DNA from: CADEED01 sp043747875
GTDB taxonomy: Bacteria > Pseudomonadota > Gammaproteobacteria > Steroidobacterales > Steroidobacteraceae
NCBI GenBank assembly: GCA_043747875.1
Contig: JAYTOI010000056.1
Coordinates: forward strand, 18,329-82,328
Length of the DNA stretch: 64,000 bases
Direction of reading: 5' to 3'
The notes beneath the pieces were generated by a model. That model did not search any database and was not told where the DNA came from. It saw nothing but the letters and a program-made list of their open reading frames with translations. Within the stretch, counting starts at the first letter, position 1, and each line of letters starts with the position of its first letter. The position numbers and the translations under genes are program-made. Below, piece after piece: positions 23,681 to 31,168 of this stretch.

Positions 23681-24639
23681 TCGGCGACCCAAACGTATCC
23701 CTCACCCTGCTTCTCGAACTTGCCGATACCGGGGAATGGGAAGTGCACCGCATAGATGCGCTGTCCGCTCGCGGCCGAGTCGGCGATCAACGCGGCCCGG
23801 CTCTTGGCTGCCATCGGCTTGTCGCCGTCGAAGCCCATCGACCACTCCGGCTTCTGCAGGGACACCACGTAGTGGTGCATCGAATCGCCGACATAGAGCA
23901 CCGAGTCCTGGCCCGAACTGATCTGGTAGCCCGAGTGACCGGGCGTGTGGCCCTTGATCTCGACCGCCTGCACGACGCCCGGAACGAGCTCCGTGCCCGG
24001 CTTGAACGCGTCGAGCTTGGGCTTGACCCCGGCAACCAGCGCGGCGTTCTGCTCGTCCTTCGCGATGGCGGCCCACTCGGGCTTGGACACGTGCACGGTG
24101 GCATTCGGGAAGACTAACTTCCCTTCGGCGTTCACCAGACCGCCGATGTGATCGCCATGGCCGTGCGAGATGAAGATGTCCGTGACGGTTTGCGGATCCA
24201 CACCCGCCTCGGTGAGCGAAGCACCCAGCATGCCGGCGCCCGGACCGAAGTTGGACCCCGCGCCGGTGTCGAACAGCAACACGCGGTCCGTGGTCTTCAC
24301 GAGCAGCGGCTCGATGGTGAGATGTAGTTTGTCGGTCGGCTGACCGGCGGCACTCAGCACCGCGGCGACGTCCTCGGAAGTGCGCTCCAGGCCGAATACC
24401 TTGTTGTCGTTCGGCAGATCGATGTCACCGTCACGAAGCGCCATGGCGGAGAGCTCGCCGATCTTGAACGCGTGGACGTTTTCGACCGTCGGTGCCGGCG
24501 GCGGCGCTTCGGCCACGGGCGCGGCGACTGGAGCGGCGGCGGCCTCTGCAGGAGCATCCGCGGTCTTCGAACACGCAACGAGCGCGGCGGCGGCCAGGAT
24601 GGCGAGGAACGAGGCCGCGCGGATTGAAGATCGCTGCAT
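23677..24639 (-). CDS. Lipoprotein metallo-beta-lactamase-fold hydrolase
   Basis: The 320-residue protein has a lipoprotein signal (ASFLAILAAAALVACSK, lipobox LVAC) and a low-complexity Ala/Pro linker. The MBL domain shows LFDTGAGSNFGP, the metal motif FISHGHGDHIGG (HxHxDH), a third-ligand region EIKGHTPGHSGY, and YVGDSMHH. The final His is likely in YAVHFPFPG. The overall pattern is close to periplasmic quorum-quenching-like or general MBL hydrolases that follow a lipoprotein signal. Metal-dependent hydrolysis of an unknown substrate in the periplasm is inferred. Confidence 0.9.
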   Translation of the reverse strand: MQRSSIRAASFLAILAAAALVACSKTADAPAEAAAAPVAAPVAEAPPPAPTVENVHAFKIGELSAMALRDGDIDLPNDNKVFGLERTSEDVAAVLSAAGQPTDKLHLTIEPLLVKTTDRVLLFDTGAGSNFGPGAGMLGASLTEAGVDPQTVTDIFISHGHGDHIGGLVNAEGKLVFPNATVHVSKPEWAAIAKDEQNAALVAGVKPKLDAFKPGTELVPGVVQAVEIKGHTPGHSGYQISSGQDSVLYVGDSMHHYVVSLQKPEWSMGFDGDKPMAAKSRAALIADSAASGQRIYAVHFPFPGIGKFEKQGEGYVWVAE

Positions 24640-24697
24640 GGGAACACTCCTGAATGGTCGGGAGCGGGATATTGGAGCGTCAGGTAAAGAGATTCAA

Positions 24698-25030
24698 TTA
24701 ACCGCCCTCCTCGGGCGGGGCATCCCGCAGATACCACCCCGCGTAGGGACTATCTTTTGCCTTGTGACGATTGAGGTCCGGGCTGCCGTCTGTCCACCAC
24801 ACCGGACCACGCTCGCCGAGCGCAATCTTGGCTGTGTCGACCGCTTTTCGCGCCAGCACCAGCATGTCCGCCGAGCCGGAGGCGAGCGCGGCCTTCACCG
24901 TGCGTCGCGCGTTCATCAGCTCGCGCACCAGCGCTTCGCGCTTCTCGATCGGTAACTGCGGATTGGCGCGCCGCCACAACCGCCCGCGTACGACGAAGTA
25001 GCGGCCGTCGGGCGTGACTCTCTCTTTCAT
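24698..25030 (-). CDS. Conserved hypothetical protein
   Basis: This 110-residue soluble protein begins MKERVTPDGRYFVVRGRLWR and contains a helical segment (LVRELMNARRTVKAALASG) and a conserved-looking ALGERGPVWWTDGSPDLNRH. I remember the same pattern (TPDGRY..VRGRLWR ... GERGPVWW.DG.PD.NR) from many proteobacterial hypothetical proteins, but no function is assigned. It lies 14 bp downstream of the DUF2004 gene on the same strand, suggesting cotranscription. Confidence 0.7.
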   Translation of the reverse strand: MKERVTPDGRYFVVRGRLWRRANPQLPIEKREALVRELMNARRTVKAALASGSADMLVLARKAVDTAKIALGERGPVWWTDGSPDLNRHKAKDSPYAGWYLRDAPPEEGG

Positions 25031-25044
25031 AGGGAACTCGACAC

Positions 25045-25548
25045 TCAGCTGTCCATGGAAATGCCGAACACCGCGCCGTCCTGATCGAATTCCAAGGCGA
25101 GGATGTAGTCAGTCGCTTCCTCGTCGATGGTGTAGTCGAACACGGCTGAATAGTCGTCGGACCCGGGGTAGAGACCGATGCGCTTGAGCTGCAGCGCGTC
25201 GAGCAGATGCTCCACGGTCAGATCGTCCGGATCTTCGGTACCGAAGATCTTCAGCAGATCTTCCTTGCCCAACTCTTCCGCATGGTGGCTCAGGTAGGTG
25301 CCGGTCGAACCCTCAGGCTTTTCGGCGAAATCCGCCTTGAATGCGTCGCGGGCGATTTCGTCGAAGCGTGCCGCGTCCGAGATGAAGTTCGTGATCTTCT
25401 CGAGCATCGACTTGGTGAACGTGTCCCCGCCCGCATTGATGTCGACCGGGACCTGGCCCCCGCGCATGGGCAGCTCGAACTCCCAATAGCCATTTGTGCC
25501 AGTCGGAAAATCCACTGCTCCTACCGAAGGAATGTCGAAAGTAGGCAC
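25045..25548 (-). CDS. DUF2004-like protein
   Basis: The protein has 167 residues and is strongly acidic with no signal peptide. WEFELPMRGGQVPVDINAGG, a central helical region (LEKITNFISDAARFDEIARD) and DYILALEFDQDGAVFGISMD match my memory of the DUF2004 family, whose members are small cytosolic proteins of unknown role, sometimes beside polymorphic toxin systems as candidate immunity proteins. No toxin is adjacent here. Confidence 0.65.
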   Translation of the reverse strand: MPTFDIPSVGAVDFPTGTNGYWEFELPMRGGQVPVDINAGGDTFTKSMLEKITNFISDAARFDEIARDAFKADFAEKPEGSTGTYLSHHAEELGKEDLLKIFGTEDPDDLTVEHLLDALQLKRIGLYPGSDDYSAVFDYTIDEEATDYILALEFDQDGAVFGISMDS

Positions 25549-25682
25549 GGACTGAAAGCTCCTGAAAGGTTGCCAGACTCCCGCGATGGGTAAGCATGGC
25601 CATCGCTGCTGGCTGACGGTTGAGTGCAGCGGCGCCGGTTGCGCGGCTAGCGCCCCGACGGAATCCGGGGCGTAACCACCGG

Positions 25683-25731
25683 CCCCTAGCTAGGGGTAGT
25701 ACCAAAGTCGGGCCGGGGTCGTTGCCCCGGC
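25683..25731. promoter_or_regulatory. Palindrome CCCCTAGCTAGGGG and adjacent hairpin
   Basis: A perfect 14-bp palindrome (25683-25696) is followed by a hairpin GCCGGGG/CCCCGGC (25712-25731, loop TCGTTG) just after the stop of the small basic protein gene. The palindrome may be an operator for the DUF2004 gene (about 135 bp upstream of its start). The hairpin may terminate the small gene, although its minus-strand side lacks a U-tract. Confidence 0.45.
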
Positions 25732-25738
25732 ATTTTCT

Positions 25739-25858
25739 TCAACCGCGATGCAGGAAGGCCTTTTCCGCTTTCTTGGACTTCTTCGCGGCGCGCTTCTCGT
25801 CGGGGGTCTTCTGCGCCTTCTTCTTGGTGCTCTTCTTCTGGTCCATTCCCTTGCTCAT
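25739..25858 (-). CDS. Small lysine-rich protein (39 aa)
   Basis: ATG at 25858 is preceded by AGGAG at 7 nt. The 39-residue product begins MSKGMDQKKSTKKKAQKTPD and has about 15 lysines. The MSKGMDQKK...TKK start is one I recall from many small proteins of Beta- and Gammaproteobacteria with no known function. High charge suggests nucleic-acid or ribosome contact, which is only a guess. Confidence 0.75.
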   Translation of the reverse strand: MSKGMDQKKSTKKKAQKTPDEKRAAKKSKKAEKAFLHRG

Positions 25859-25946
25859 GGCAGTGCTCCTGTTTGAGAGGTGGGCAGATTAGCAGTCATT
25901 TCGCCGCGCGGCAGCAAATTCACCTTGGGCATTACATGAGCACGCC

Positions 25947-26150
25947 TCACAGCCTGAAGAAATACGGGATCGCGCACAGCGTCATGCCGACCAGGACGAG
26001 AACGACCGTACTGGGTATGAAGTATGGAACACCCATGAGCAGCAGGCCGCATACGAGCGGCACGACCGCGCGTTGGTTTTTGCCGTACAGGAAAAAGCCC
26101 AGTCCGATGCAGCCGAACAGCAGGCCGAAGAAGATGAGAGACATGCTCAT
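25947..26150 (-). CDS. Small inner-membrane protein (67 aa)
   Basis: The 67-residue product has two or three hydrophobic segments: MSLIFFGLLFGCIGLGFFLY, AVVPLVCGLLLMGVPYFI and TVVLVLVGMTLCAIPYFF. I recall near-identical small proteins across Gammaproteobacteria, annotated only as hypothetical membrane proteins. It stands alone, 88 bp upstream of the lysine-rich gene. Confidence 0.75.
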   Translation of the reverse strand: MSMSLIFFGLLFGCIGLGFFLYGKNQRAVVPLVCGLLLMGVPYFIPSTVVLVLVGMTLCAIPYFFRL

Positions 26151-26295
26151 GCGCGTGGCACACAGTCTAGCCGCTGTGGCGGAGCGGCCGACATCGAGCG
26201 GATCAGCGTTCGGGGTGTGTCCCTAGCGCGCGAGCGGGTAGCTGGACCCGGCTGGTCCAGCTACACCGTCGCGCGCCGCGGGGATCATCGGAGAA

Positions 26296-26634
26296 CTACT
26301 GCTGCGGAGTTTGCGGCGGTGGGCTGTTGGCGCTGTTCACTTCGGCGCGTTCGATGAAGCCGTCACCGTTCTGGTCGTACTTCGAGAATTGAGCCGAGAC
26401 GTTCGCGCTCACTTCGGCCTCGGCTTTCGAAATACGTCCATCGCCATCCACGTCGAGCGACTCGAACGTCGTGCCTTTGGCTTGCGGTGCGCTCGGCTGG
26501 GACTGTTCGGGTGGCGACTGTGGGGGCGACTGCGGCGCGGTCTGATCCGGCGTGGGGCTCTGCGCAAATGCTGCCGCGAACGGCAAAAGAGCGACAGCGC
26601 TTCCGGTAAAAAATGAACGGGATGCTTTCATCAT
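26296..26634 (-). CDS. Exported EF-hand protein
   Basis: The product (112 residues) has a signal peptide (residues about 1-25, ending AFAQ), a Pro/Gln/Ser-rich linker and two EF-hand loops: DVDGDGRISKAEAE and DQNGDGFIERAEV, both with Asp/Asn ligands at positions 1, 3, 5 and Glu at 12. It should bind calcium in the periplasm. Two consecutive ATG codons (26634 and 26631) follow AAGGA; the second has the better spacing. A long SPPQSPPEQ linker is unusual but common in this protein type. Confidence 0.85.
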   Translation of the reverse strand: MMKASRSFFTGSAVALLPFAAAFAQSPTPDQTAPQSPPQSPPEQSQPSAPQAKGTTFESLDVDGDGRISKAEAEVSANVSAQFSKYDQNGDGFIERAEVNSANSPPPQTPQQ

Positions 26635-26788
26635 GATGTCCTTGTTGCTGTATGGAGTCACATTCGAGAGAGGCAACTGCCGTGCCAACCGAAAGCGGCG
26701 CCAACAACTCGAGCGACGGCCCGCCTGACGCAGCGGCGCGGTTCGATTGAAAGACATTCCTCAGAGTCGATAACTTTGCAAAGCGATT

Positions 26789-27460
26789 TCACAGCGCGTG
26801 TAGGTGTCCATCTACTGAAGAGCAGGCGCGGACGACTCCAGGCTGAAACAGCGCCGCCGTGCGCGTCATCGCCGCGGAGTACTTGACCGCCATTGCGCGC
26901 CGGATGGCTTCGGCCACACGCCGGCCCGCGGCCTCGCCGTCGAGGTCGCTGCAGACCAGCTGCGCGGACACGTCCAGCAGCTCGATGTCGCGGCCGCGCG
27001 CCCAGTGACGCCACCAGTCGATGCTGTGCACACTGCGTGGCAGGTCGTCCACGGCCAGCCGCTGCAGGTCCTCGAGGCGCAACGTGCAGACCAACTTGTC
27101 ATAGACGAAACTTTCGCCGGTCGACGTTTGCAGATGATGTTCTCGCGAATCGATGGCCGTAACCCGGCAGCCTAACTTCACCTCGCCGCTCATGAGCGCC
27201 ATCAACTGCTGCCACACGTCGTCCCAGGTCGTGCCCGCGTGCGTCGACTGCAACTGCGGCAGCTGCCATCGCTCGACGCCGGACGACCCTCGATCGGTGG
27301 CACTCGAGAAGTCACGTTGCTCGAGCAACAACGCGGACTTGCCCAGATGGAAGGCGGCCGAAATGCCGGCTTCGGTCGCGCCGAGGACGATGACACGACG
27401 GCGCAGGGGTACGGGGCCAGGAATCTGGACCGGATGGCTGGGCCGCAGCGATAGGATCAT
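26789..27460 (-). CDS. Short NAD(P)/FAD-binding protein resembling protoporphyrinogen-oxidase/UDP-galactopyranose-mutase flavoproteins
   Basis: The 223-residue product begins with a Rossmann segment (RRVIVLGATEAGISAAFHLG then LLLEQRD). A central strand YDKLVCTLRLEDLQRLAV resembles the Y-D-xLVxTxPLxxL motif of PPOX/UGM-like flavoproteins. It is about half the usual length of those enzymes: the region between the nucleotide fold and the substrate part is reduced. It may be a degenerate or specialised relative. The start lacks a clear ribosome site, and the gene is divergent from the TRIC gene. Confidence 0.55.
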   Translation of the reverse strand: MILSLRPSHPVQIPGPVPLRRRVIVLGATEAGISAAFHLGKSALLLEQRDFSSATDRGSSGVERWQLPQLQSTHAGTTWDDVWQQLMALMSGEVKLGCRVTAIDSREHHLQTSTGESFVYDKLVCTLRLEDLQRLAVDDLPRSVHSIDWWRHWARGRDIELLDVSAQLVCSDLDGEAAGRRVAEAIRRAMAVKYSAAMTRTAALFQPGVVRACSSVDGHLHAL

Positions 27461-27576
27461 GGGGATATTGTCGCGGGCTTACTTGCGGCGGCCTGTAGGT
27501 GCGCCGGCCCAGTCGCGATTCGCAGCGCGGAAAGCGATGAGAGAAGAGTCCGATGGCGTTTGTCGCACCGACCGAC

Positions 27577-27595
27577 TTGACCGACAATCGGTCAA
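27577..27595. promoter_or_regulatory. TTGACCGA-CAA-TCGGTCAA operator-like palindrome
   Basis: A perfect 8-bp inverted repeat with a 3-bp spacer lies between the divergent flavoprotein-like gene and the TRIC gene, ending 1 nt before the candidate GTG start at 27597. The TGACCG/CGGTCA half-sites resemble TetR-type operators. No TetR gene is adjacent. If the upstream ATG at 27537 is the real start, the palindrome would be coding. Confidence 0.5.
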
Positions 27596-27596
27596 C

Positions 27597-28247
27597 GTGA
27601 CCGAGGCCAACTTCCAGATCCCCATACTCTTCGATTACGCGGCAACCTTCACCTGGGCCGTCAGCGGGGCGATCGTCGCGATCCGCAAGCGCTTCGACAT
27701 CATCGGCGTGTTCATCGTCGCCCTCCTGACCGCCATCGGCGGTGGCCTGCTGCGTGACGCGGTGTTCCTCGACCGCGCGCCCGTCTTCCTGCTCGATCCC
27801 GCCTATCTATCGCTGGTCGTGAGCGCCACGATCGTCACCTCGGTGTTCGCCCGGTATCTGCGCACTCTCATCGGTCCCGAGAAGGTCCAGAAGATCGTCG
27901 ACTACATCGATGCGCTCGGCACCCCGGCGTTCGCCGTATTCGGCATGGAGCTCGCCGAGCTCGCCGGCTTGCCGCTGATCGCCATCGTGTTCGTGGGCGT
28001 TGCCAATGGCGCGGCCGGAGGTCTGCTGCGCGACGTCGTGATCCGCGAAATTCCCGCTCAGATGCGGCCCGGGCAGTACGCGTCGCTGACGCTGCTGGCG
28101 GCCTGCGGCCTCTATCTATTGTTGACGCTGCACCTCGGCTTCACGCCGACGTACGCGGCGTGGATCACCGTGGGCGCGTTCTTCCTGGCGCGCGTGCTCA
28201 CGATCCGTTTCAATTGGCGGACGCGGTCGGTGTGGGAAGAAGGCTGA
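27597..28247 (+). CDS. TRIC-family (UPF0126/YicG-like) membrane protein
   Basis: From the GTG at 27597 the product has 216 residues with seven hydrophobic segments in two similar halves. The duplicated motifs GGGLLRDAVFLDRAPV and AGGLLRDVVIREIPAQM mark the prokaryotic TRIC / UPF0126 family, whose crystallised members are trimeric cation (K+) channels; some are linked to glycine transport. An in-frame ATG at 27537 would add 20 non-hydrophobic residues. The GTG start matches the usual short N-terminus before TM1. Confidence 0.88.
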   Translation: MTEANFQIPILFDYAATFTWAVSGAIVAIRKRFDIIGVFIVALLTAIGGGLLRDAVFLDRAPVFLLDPAYLSLVVSATIVTSVFARYLRTLIGPEKVQKIVDYIDALGTPAFAVFGMELAELAGLPLIAIVFVGVANGAAGGLLRDVVIREIPAQMRPGQYASLTLLAACGLYLLLTLHLGFTPTYAAWITVGAFFLARVLTIRFNWRTRSVWEEG

Positions 28248-28249
28248 CG

Positions 28250-28473
28250 AGTACGGGAACTTCGGGCTGGAGATGTACGCCGGCGATTGCCGGATGTTCG
28301 CATCCCACACCGCGACCGCGCAGAGTCATGACCCCGACGTCGCCCGGCCCATCCATCGCAACCGCCTTCATGGTCCGCGGAACGCCGTCCGCCAACGCTG
28401 CAAGCGCGGTCAACACGACCAGCAGCAAACTACTGGGCCGGTGCCGGCCTCGCGTACATAATGCTGTCGACAT
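28250..28473 (-). pseudogene. Decayed exported zinc-type quinone oxidoreductase gene
   Basis: A signal-peptide-like start (LLLVVLTALAALADG) is followed by TMKAVAMDGPGDVGVMTLR, the N-terminus of a MDR-type quinone oxidoreductase. After LR the next frame (+1) reads VAVWDANIRQSPAYISSPKF then PY. Both pieces match the intact gene at 49505-50554 (TMNAIVIDAPGGHDALKLR and VAVWDTEIRASMSYINHPKF), but about 20 residues between them are deleted with a frame change. Similarity stops at about 28250, next to the TRIC stop codon, so the rest of the gene has been lost. Confidence 0.75.
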
Positions 28474-28625
28474 GGCGCCGGCCTAGGAGCCGTGCCGCAT
28501 TGATTCAACCCGATGCTCGCATCGCCGGCCACGCCTGAATGTGCCACCGATAGCAAAGACTCATCGGGCGCGAGCCGCGCCGCCGGCAATAATCGTAACG
28601 TGCCCAGGTCATAGGAGGCTCCTCC

Positions 28626-29504
28626 ATGAATCCGTTCGACTTGCGCGGCCCTGAATTCCTTGCTCTGTATGCTCTCGCGAGCGCGGCCGGCCTGGCCATC
28701 CTGTATTGCCTGTCGCGCGACATTCCCTACGGATGGCCCCGATCGCCCACGGCCGAGGCGCGACGTCATCTGCGTGACCCCTATCTTCTCGCGTTCTTGC
28801 GCGGCGGGCCGCGGGCGGCATTGCAAACCGTGGCGTTCTCGCTCAACAAACGTGGTCTCCTGAGCCCGGCAGGCTCGAGCGTGGTGACGCCGAGCAGGGA
28901 GGCGCTGCGCGGGGTGCGCAATCCGTTCGAGCTCGCCTTCCTGTCGCAGTGCTCGTCGCCGCGGACCATTGTGAAGCTGCTGAAAGACAAGTCCCTCGAG
29001 CTCGCGGCGGAAAACTACGCCGTAACGCTGCACAAATCAGCACTGATTGTGGATGCGGCGGAGCTGCGTCGGCGTCTGCCTGCGTTCCTCGGTGTGGCGG
29101 TCACTCTGCTGGCGCTGGGCGCCTTCAAGATATACGTCGTCGTTCAGCGCGGACACCCGGTGCCGATCTTCCTGGCCACGCTCACGCCGATCGTGCTCAT
29201 AGCGGCCTATGCGATTTTCCGGATGCGCAGGACGAGTGCAGGCGATCGCGCGCTCGCCGATCAGCAGACCCTGTTCGAGCATCTCAAGGAGCGGGTGAGA
29301 CGGGTGGAAGCGCATTTCGCATCCGATGAATCCGTGCTGGTCGCGGCCGCATTCGGGCTCGCGGCATTGCCGGCAGCGGCCTATCCATTCGCGGCGCAAG
29401 TCCAGCGGGAGTCGCAGACCATTCAAACCTGCGGCGGCGGCGCGGGCTGCGGCGGCGGCGGAGGCTGCGGAGGTGGATGCGGAGGTGGATGCGGAGGTGG
29501 TTGA
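28626..29504 (+). CDS. TIGR04222-type membrane protein A with Cys/Gly-rich C-terminal tail
   Basis: The 292-residue product opens MNPFDLRGPEFLALYALASA with a TM segment at about 10-28, then a cytosolic region (DPYLLAFLRGGPRAALQTVA ... LLSQCS-like LAFLSQCSSPRTIVKLL), two TM segments at about 153-200 and a hydrophobic stretch near 245-265 (SVLVAAAFGLAALPAAAYPF). The last 25 residues hold five Cys separated by Gly (CGGGAGC, CGGGGGC, then CGGG three times). I recall this fold as the TIGR04222 family, noted for Ser/Gly/Cys-rich ends of unknown purpose. AGGAGG precedes the ATG. It is the first gene of a five-gene operon with a MNIO enzyme. The tail is proposed as a modification target (inference). 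Confidence 0.85.
   Translation: MNPFDLRGPEFLALYALASAAGLAILYCLSRDIPYGWPRSPTAEARRHLRDPYLLAFLRGGPRAALQTVAFSLNKRGLLSPAGSSVVTPSREALRGVRNPFELAFLSQCSSPRTIVKLLKDKSLELAAENYAVTLHKSALIVDAAELRRRLPAFLGVAVTLLALGAFKIYVVVQRGHPVPIFLATLTPIVLIAAYAIFRMRRTSAGDRALADQQTLFEHLKERVRRVEAHFASDESVLVAAAFGLAALPAAAYPFAAQVQRESQTIQTCGGGAGCGGGGGCGGGCGGGCGGG
29466..29501 (+). repeat. Three tandem 12-bp units encoding CGGG in tail A
   Basis: TGCGGAGGTGGA occurs three times (the last ends GGT), each encoding Cys-Gly-Gly-Gly, directly before the stop codon. The exact repetition at DNA level indicates recent expansion of the tail. Confidence 0.9.
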
Positions 29505-29552
29505 GCGGAGCTGCTTCGATGACAATCGGGGCAAGCAAGTCTGGGAGGGCCT

Positions 29553-30293
29553 ATGGGTGCAGCGAAGCGCGAGATGTGGGGAAGCGGACTACCGGCCGAC
29601 GTCGCCGACGCGCTGGAGGAATTCACAGCGACCAGCATCGAGTCGTTTGGCGATGCGCTGAAGTCGATCCTGTTGTTCGGCTCCGCCGCCGAAGGCCGGA
29701 TGCGCGCGACCTCGGACGTCAACGTGCTCATGGTCTTTTCGCGCATCGATTTCGATTGCGTGGAGGAATGGCGCTCGCACGTCGCGGTGCTCGCCGCCGC
29801 CATCGACCTGAAGCCGCTGGTGCTGATGGAAGGCGAAATCGCGGCCGCCGCCGAGGCCTTCGCGGTGAAGTACTTCGACATCCTGCACCGTCGCCGTGTG
29901 CTGCACGGCGGGGACCCATTCGATTCCCTGAAGATCGGCCCTGAGGCGCTACGACGCCGCGTGTCGCAGGTGCTGCTCAATCTGACGCTGCGCCTGCGCC
30001 AATCGCTGCTGCTGCACAACGACACCGTGCGCACACATGCATTGGCGGATGCCGTGGGCCCACTGCGCGCGAGCGCCGCAGCGTTGCTCGAGCTCGGCAA
30101 CCAGCCCGCGGCCACTCCCAAGGAAGCGTTGCTGGCCCTCGCCCGGCAGCACGGGGCGACCGCGCTGATCGAGCGCATGCAGGTATTGCGCGAGAAAGGC
30201 GATCCCGTGACCGCGGATTCGATGCGCCTGCTGGGCCAGCTGGTCGAGTTCGTCCGCGCCATTGCGCCGCCGCAGGTGGGCGCCGCCGCATGA
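29553..30293 (+). CDS. Nucleotidyltransferase-like protein within the TIGR04222 operon
   Basis: The product has 246 residues. LKSILLFGSAAEGRMRATSD followed by VNVLMVFSRID is the pol-beta-type nucleotidyltransferase motif GS-x-x-x-G...[DE]h[DE]. The first Asp is present but the second acidic position is Asn (SDVN), so classical two-Asp metal binding is incomplete. The C-terminal half is helical (LLNLTLRLRQSLLLHNDTVR), reminiscent of a substrate-binding helical domain. A GGGAGG ribosome site precedes the ATG. Its stop overlaps the start of TIGR04222 protein B by 4 bp, so it is made with the membrane proteins. Target unknown. Confidence 0.8.
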   Translation: MGAAKREMWGSGLPADVADALEEFTATSIESFGDALKSILLFGSAAEGRMRATSDVNVLMVFSRIDFDCVEEWRSHVAVLAAAIDLKPLVLMEGEIAAAAEAFAVKYFDILHRRRVLHGGDPFDSLKIGPEALRRRVSQVLLNLTLRLRQSLLLHNDTVRTHALADAVGPLRASAAALLELGNQPAATPKEALLALARQHGATALIERMQVLREKGDPVTADSMRLLGQLVEFVRAIAPPQVGAAA

Positions 30294-31168
30294 ATCCGTT
30301 CGACCTGCGCGGTCCGCAGTTCCTCGCGTTCTACCTCTTCGCGAGCGCGGTCGGTTTGATCATCATGTATCTCGCCTCGAGAGGCGCGCTCTTCGGCACA
30401 GCGCGCGCACCGGCGGGCGATGCGCGCCGGCAGCTGCGCGATCCCTACCTACTCGCATACTTGCGCGGTGGCGTGGGCGCGGCGCTGCAAACCGTGGCGT
30501 TCTCGCTCAGCAAACGCAGGCTCCTGACCGCGACGAGCGCAAACGTCATTGCTTCGAGGAGCACGGAGGCGCTGGCGGCGGTGAAAAATCCGCTCGAACA
30601 CGCGCTGCTGTCGCAATGCTCCACGTCGCAGCCGTTTTCAGAGGTTCTGCGGGACCGCCGGCTCCAGATCGCAGCGGAAAATTACGCCGAGCCGCTGCGC
30701 GTCTCGGGATTGATCGCAGACGATGGCGAGCTGGCGCGACGCCGGCCGGCGTTCCAGCTCGTCGCGGGCACCCTCTTCACACTGGGCGCCATCAAGATCT
30801 ACCTGGCCTTGCAGCGCGGCCACTCGAACGTCCTCTTCCTGGTCATTCTCACGCTTCTCGTGGTCGTCCTGGTCCATCGCATTTACCGCAGACAGAGAAC
30901 CAATGGCGGCGACCGTGCGCTCGGGGATCAGCAGACCTTGTTCGCACGCCTCAAAGGCCGTGCGGCCCGGATGTCCGTGGACGGCGCCAGCGACGAAGCC
31001 GTGCTGGTCGTGGCCGCATTCGGACTGGCCGCGTTGCCGGCCGCGAGCTATCCATTCATCGCTCAGCTCAGGCGGCAGATGACCGATAGCTCATCGAGCT
31101 CATGGTCCAGTTGCAGCTCCAGTTCGAGCTGCGGCGGAGGAGGAGGATGTGGTGGCTGCGGTAGCTAG
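30290..31168 (+). CDS. TIGR04222-type membrane protein B with Ser/Cys/Gly-rich tail
   Basis: This paralogue of protein A is also 292 residues: MNPFDLRGPQFLAFYLFASA, DPYLLAYLRGGVGAALQTVA, HALLSQCSTSQPFSEVLRD, paired TM segments near 155-200 and a last hydrophobic stretch (AVLVVAAFGLAALPAASYPF). The tail differs: a Ser-rich part (SSSSSWSSCSSSSSC) and then GGGGGCGGCGS. The start overlaps the nucleotidyltransferase stop (ATGA). The last 20 nt overlap the DUF692 gene, and Gly codons of the tail double as its ribosome site. Keeping the membrane body while the tail diverges suggests the tail is the variable functional part (inference). Confidence 0.85.
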   Translation: MNPFDLRGPQFLAFYLFASAVGLIIMYLASRGALFGTARAPAGDARRQLRDPYLLAYLRGGVGAALQTVAFSLSKRRLLTATSANVIASRSTEALAAVKNPLEHALLSQCSTSQPFSEVLRDRRLQIAAENYAEPLRVSGLIADDGELARRRPAFQLVAGTLFTLGAIKIYLALQRGHSNVLFLVILTLLVVVLVHRIYRRQRTNGGDRALGDQQTLFARLKGRAARMSVDGASDEAVLVVAAFGLAALPAASYPFIAQLRRQMTDSSSSSWSSCSSSSSCGGGGGCGGCGS

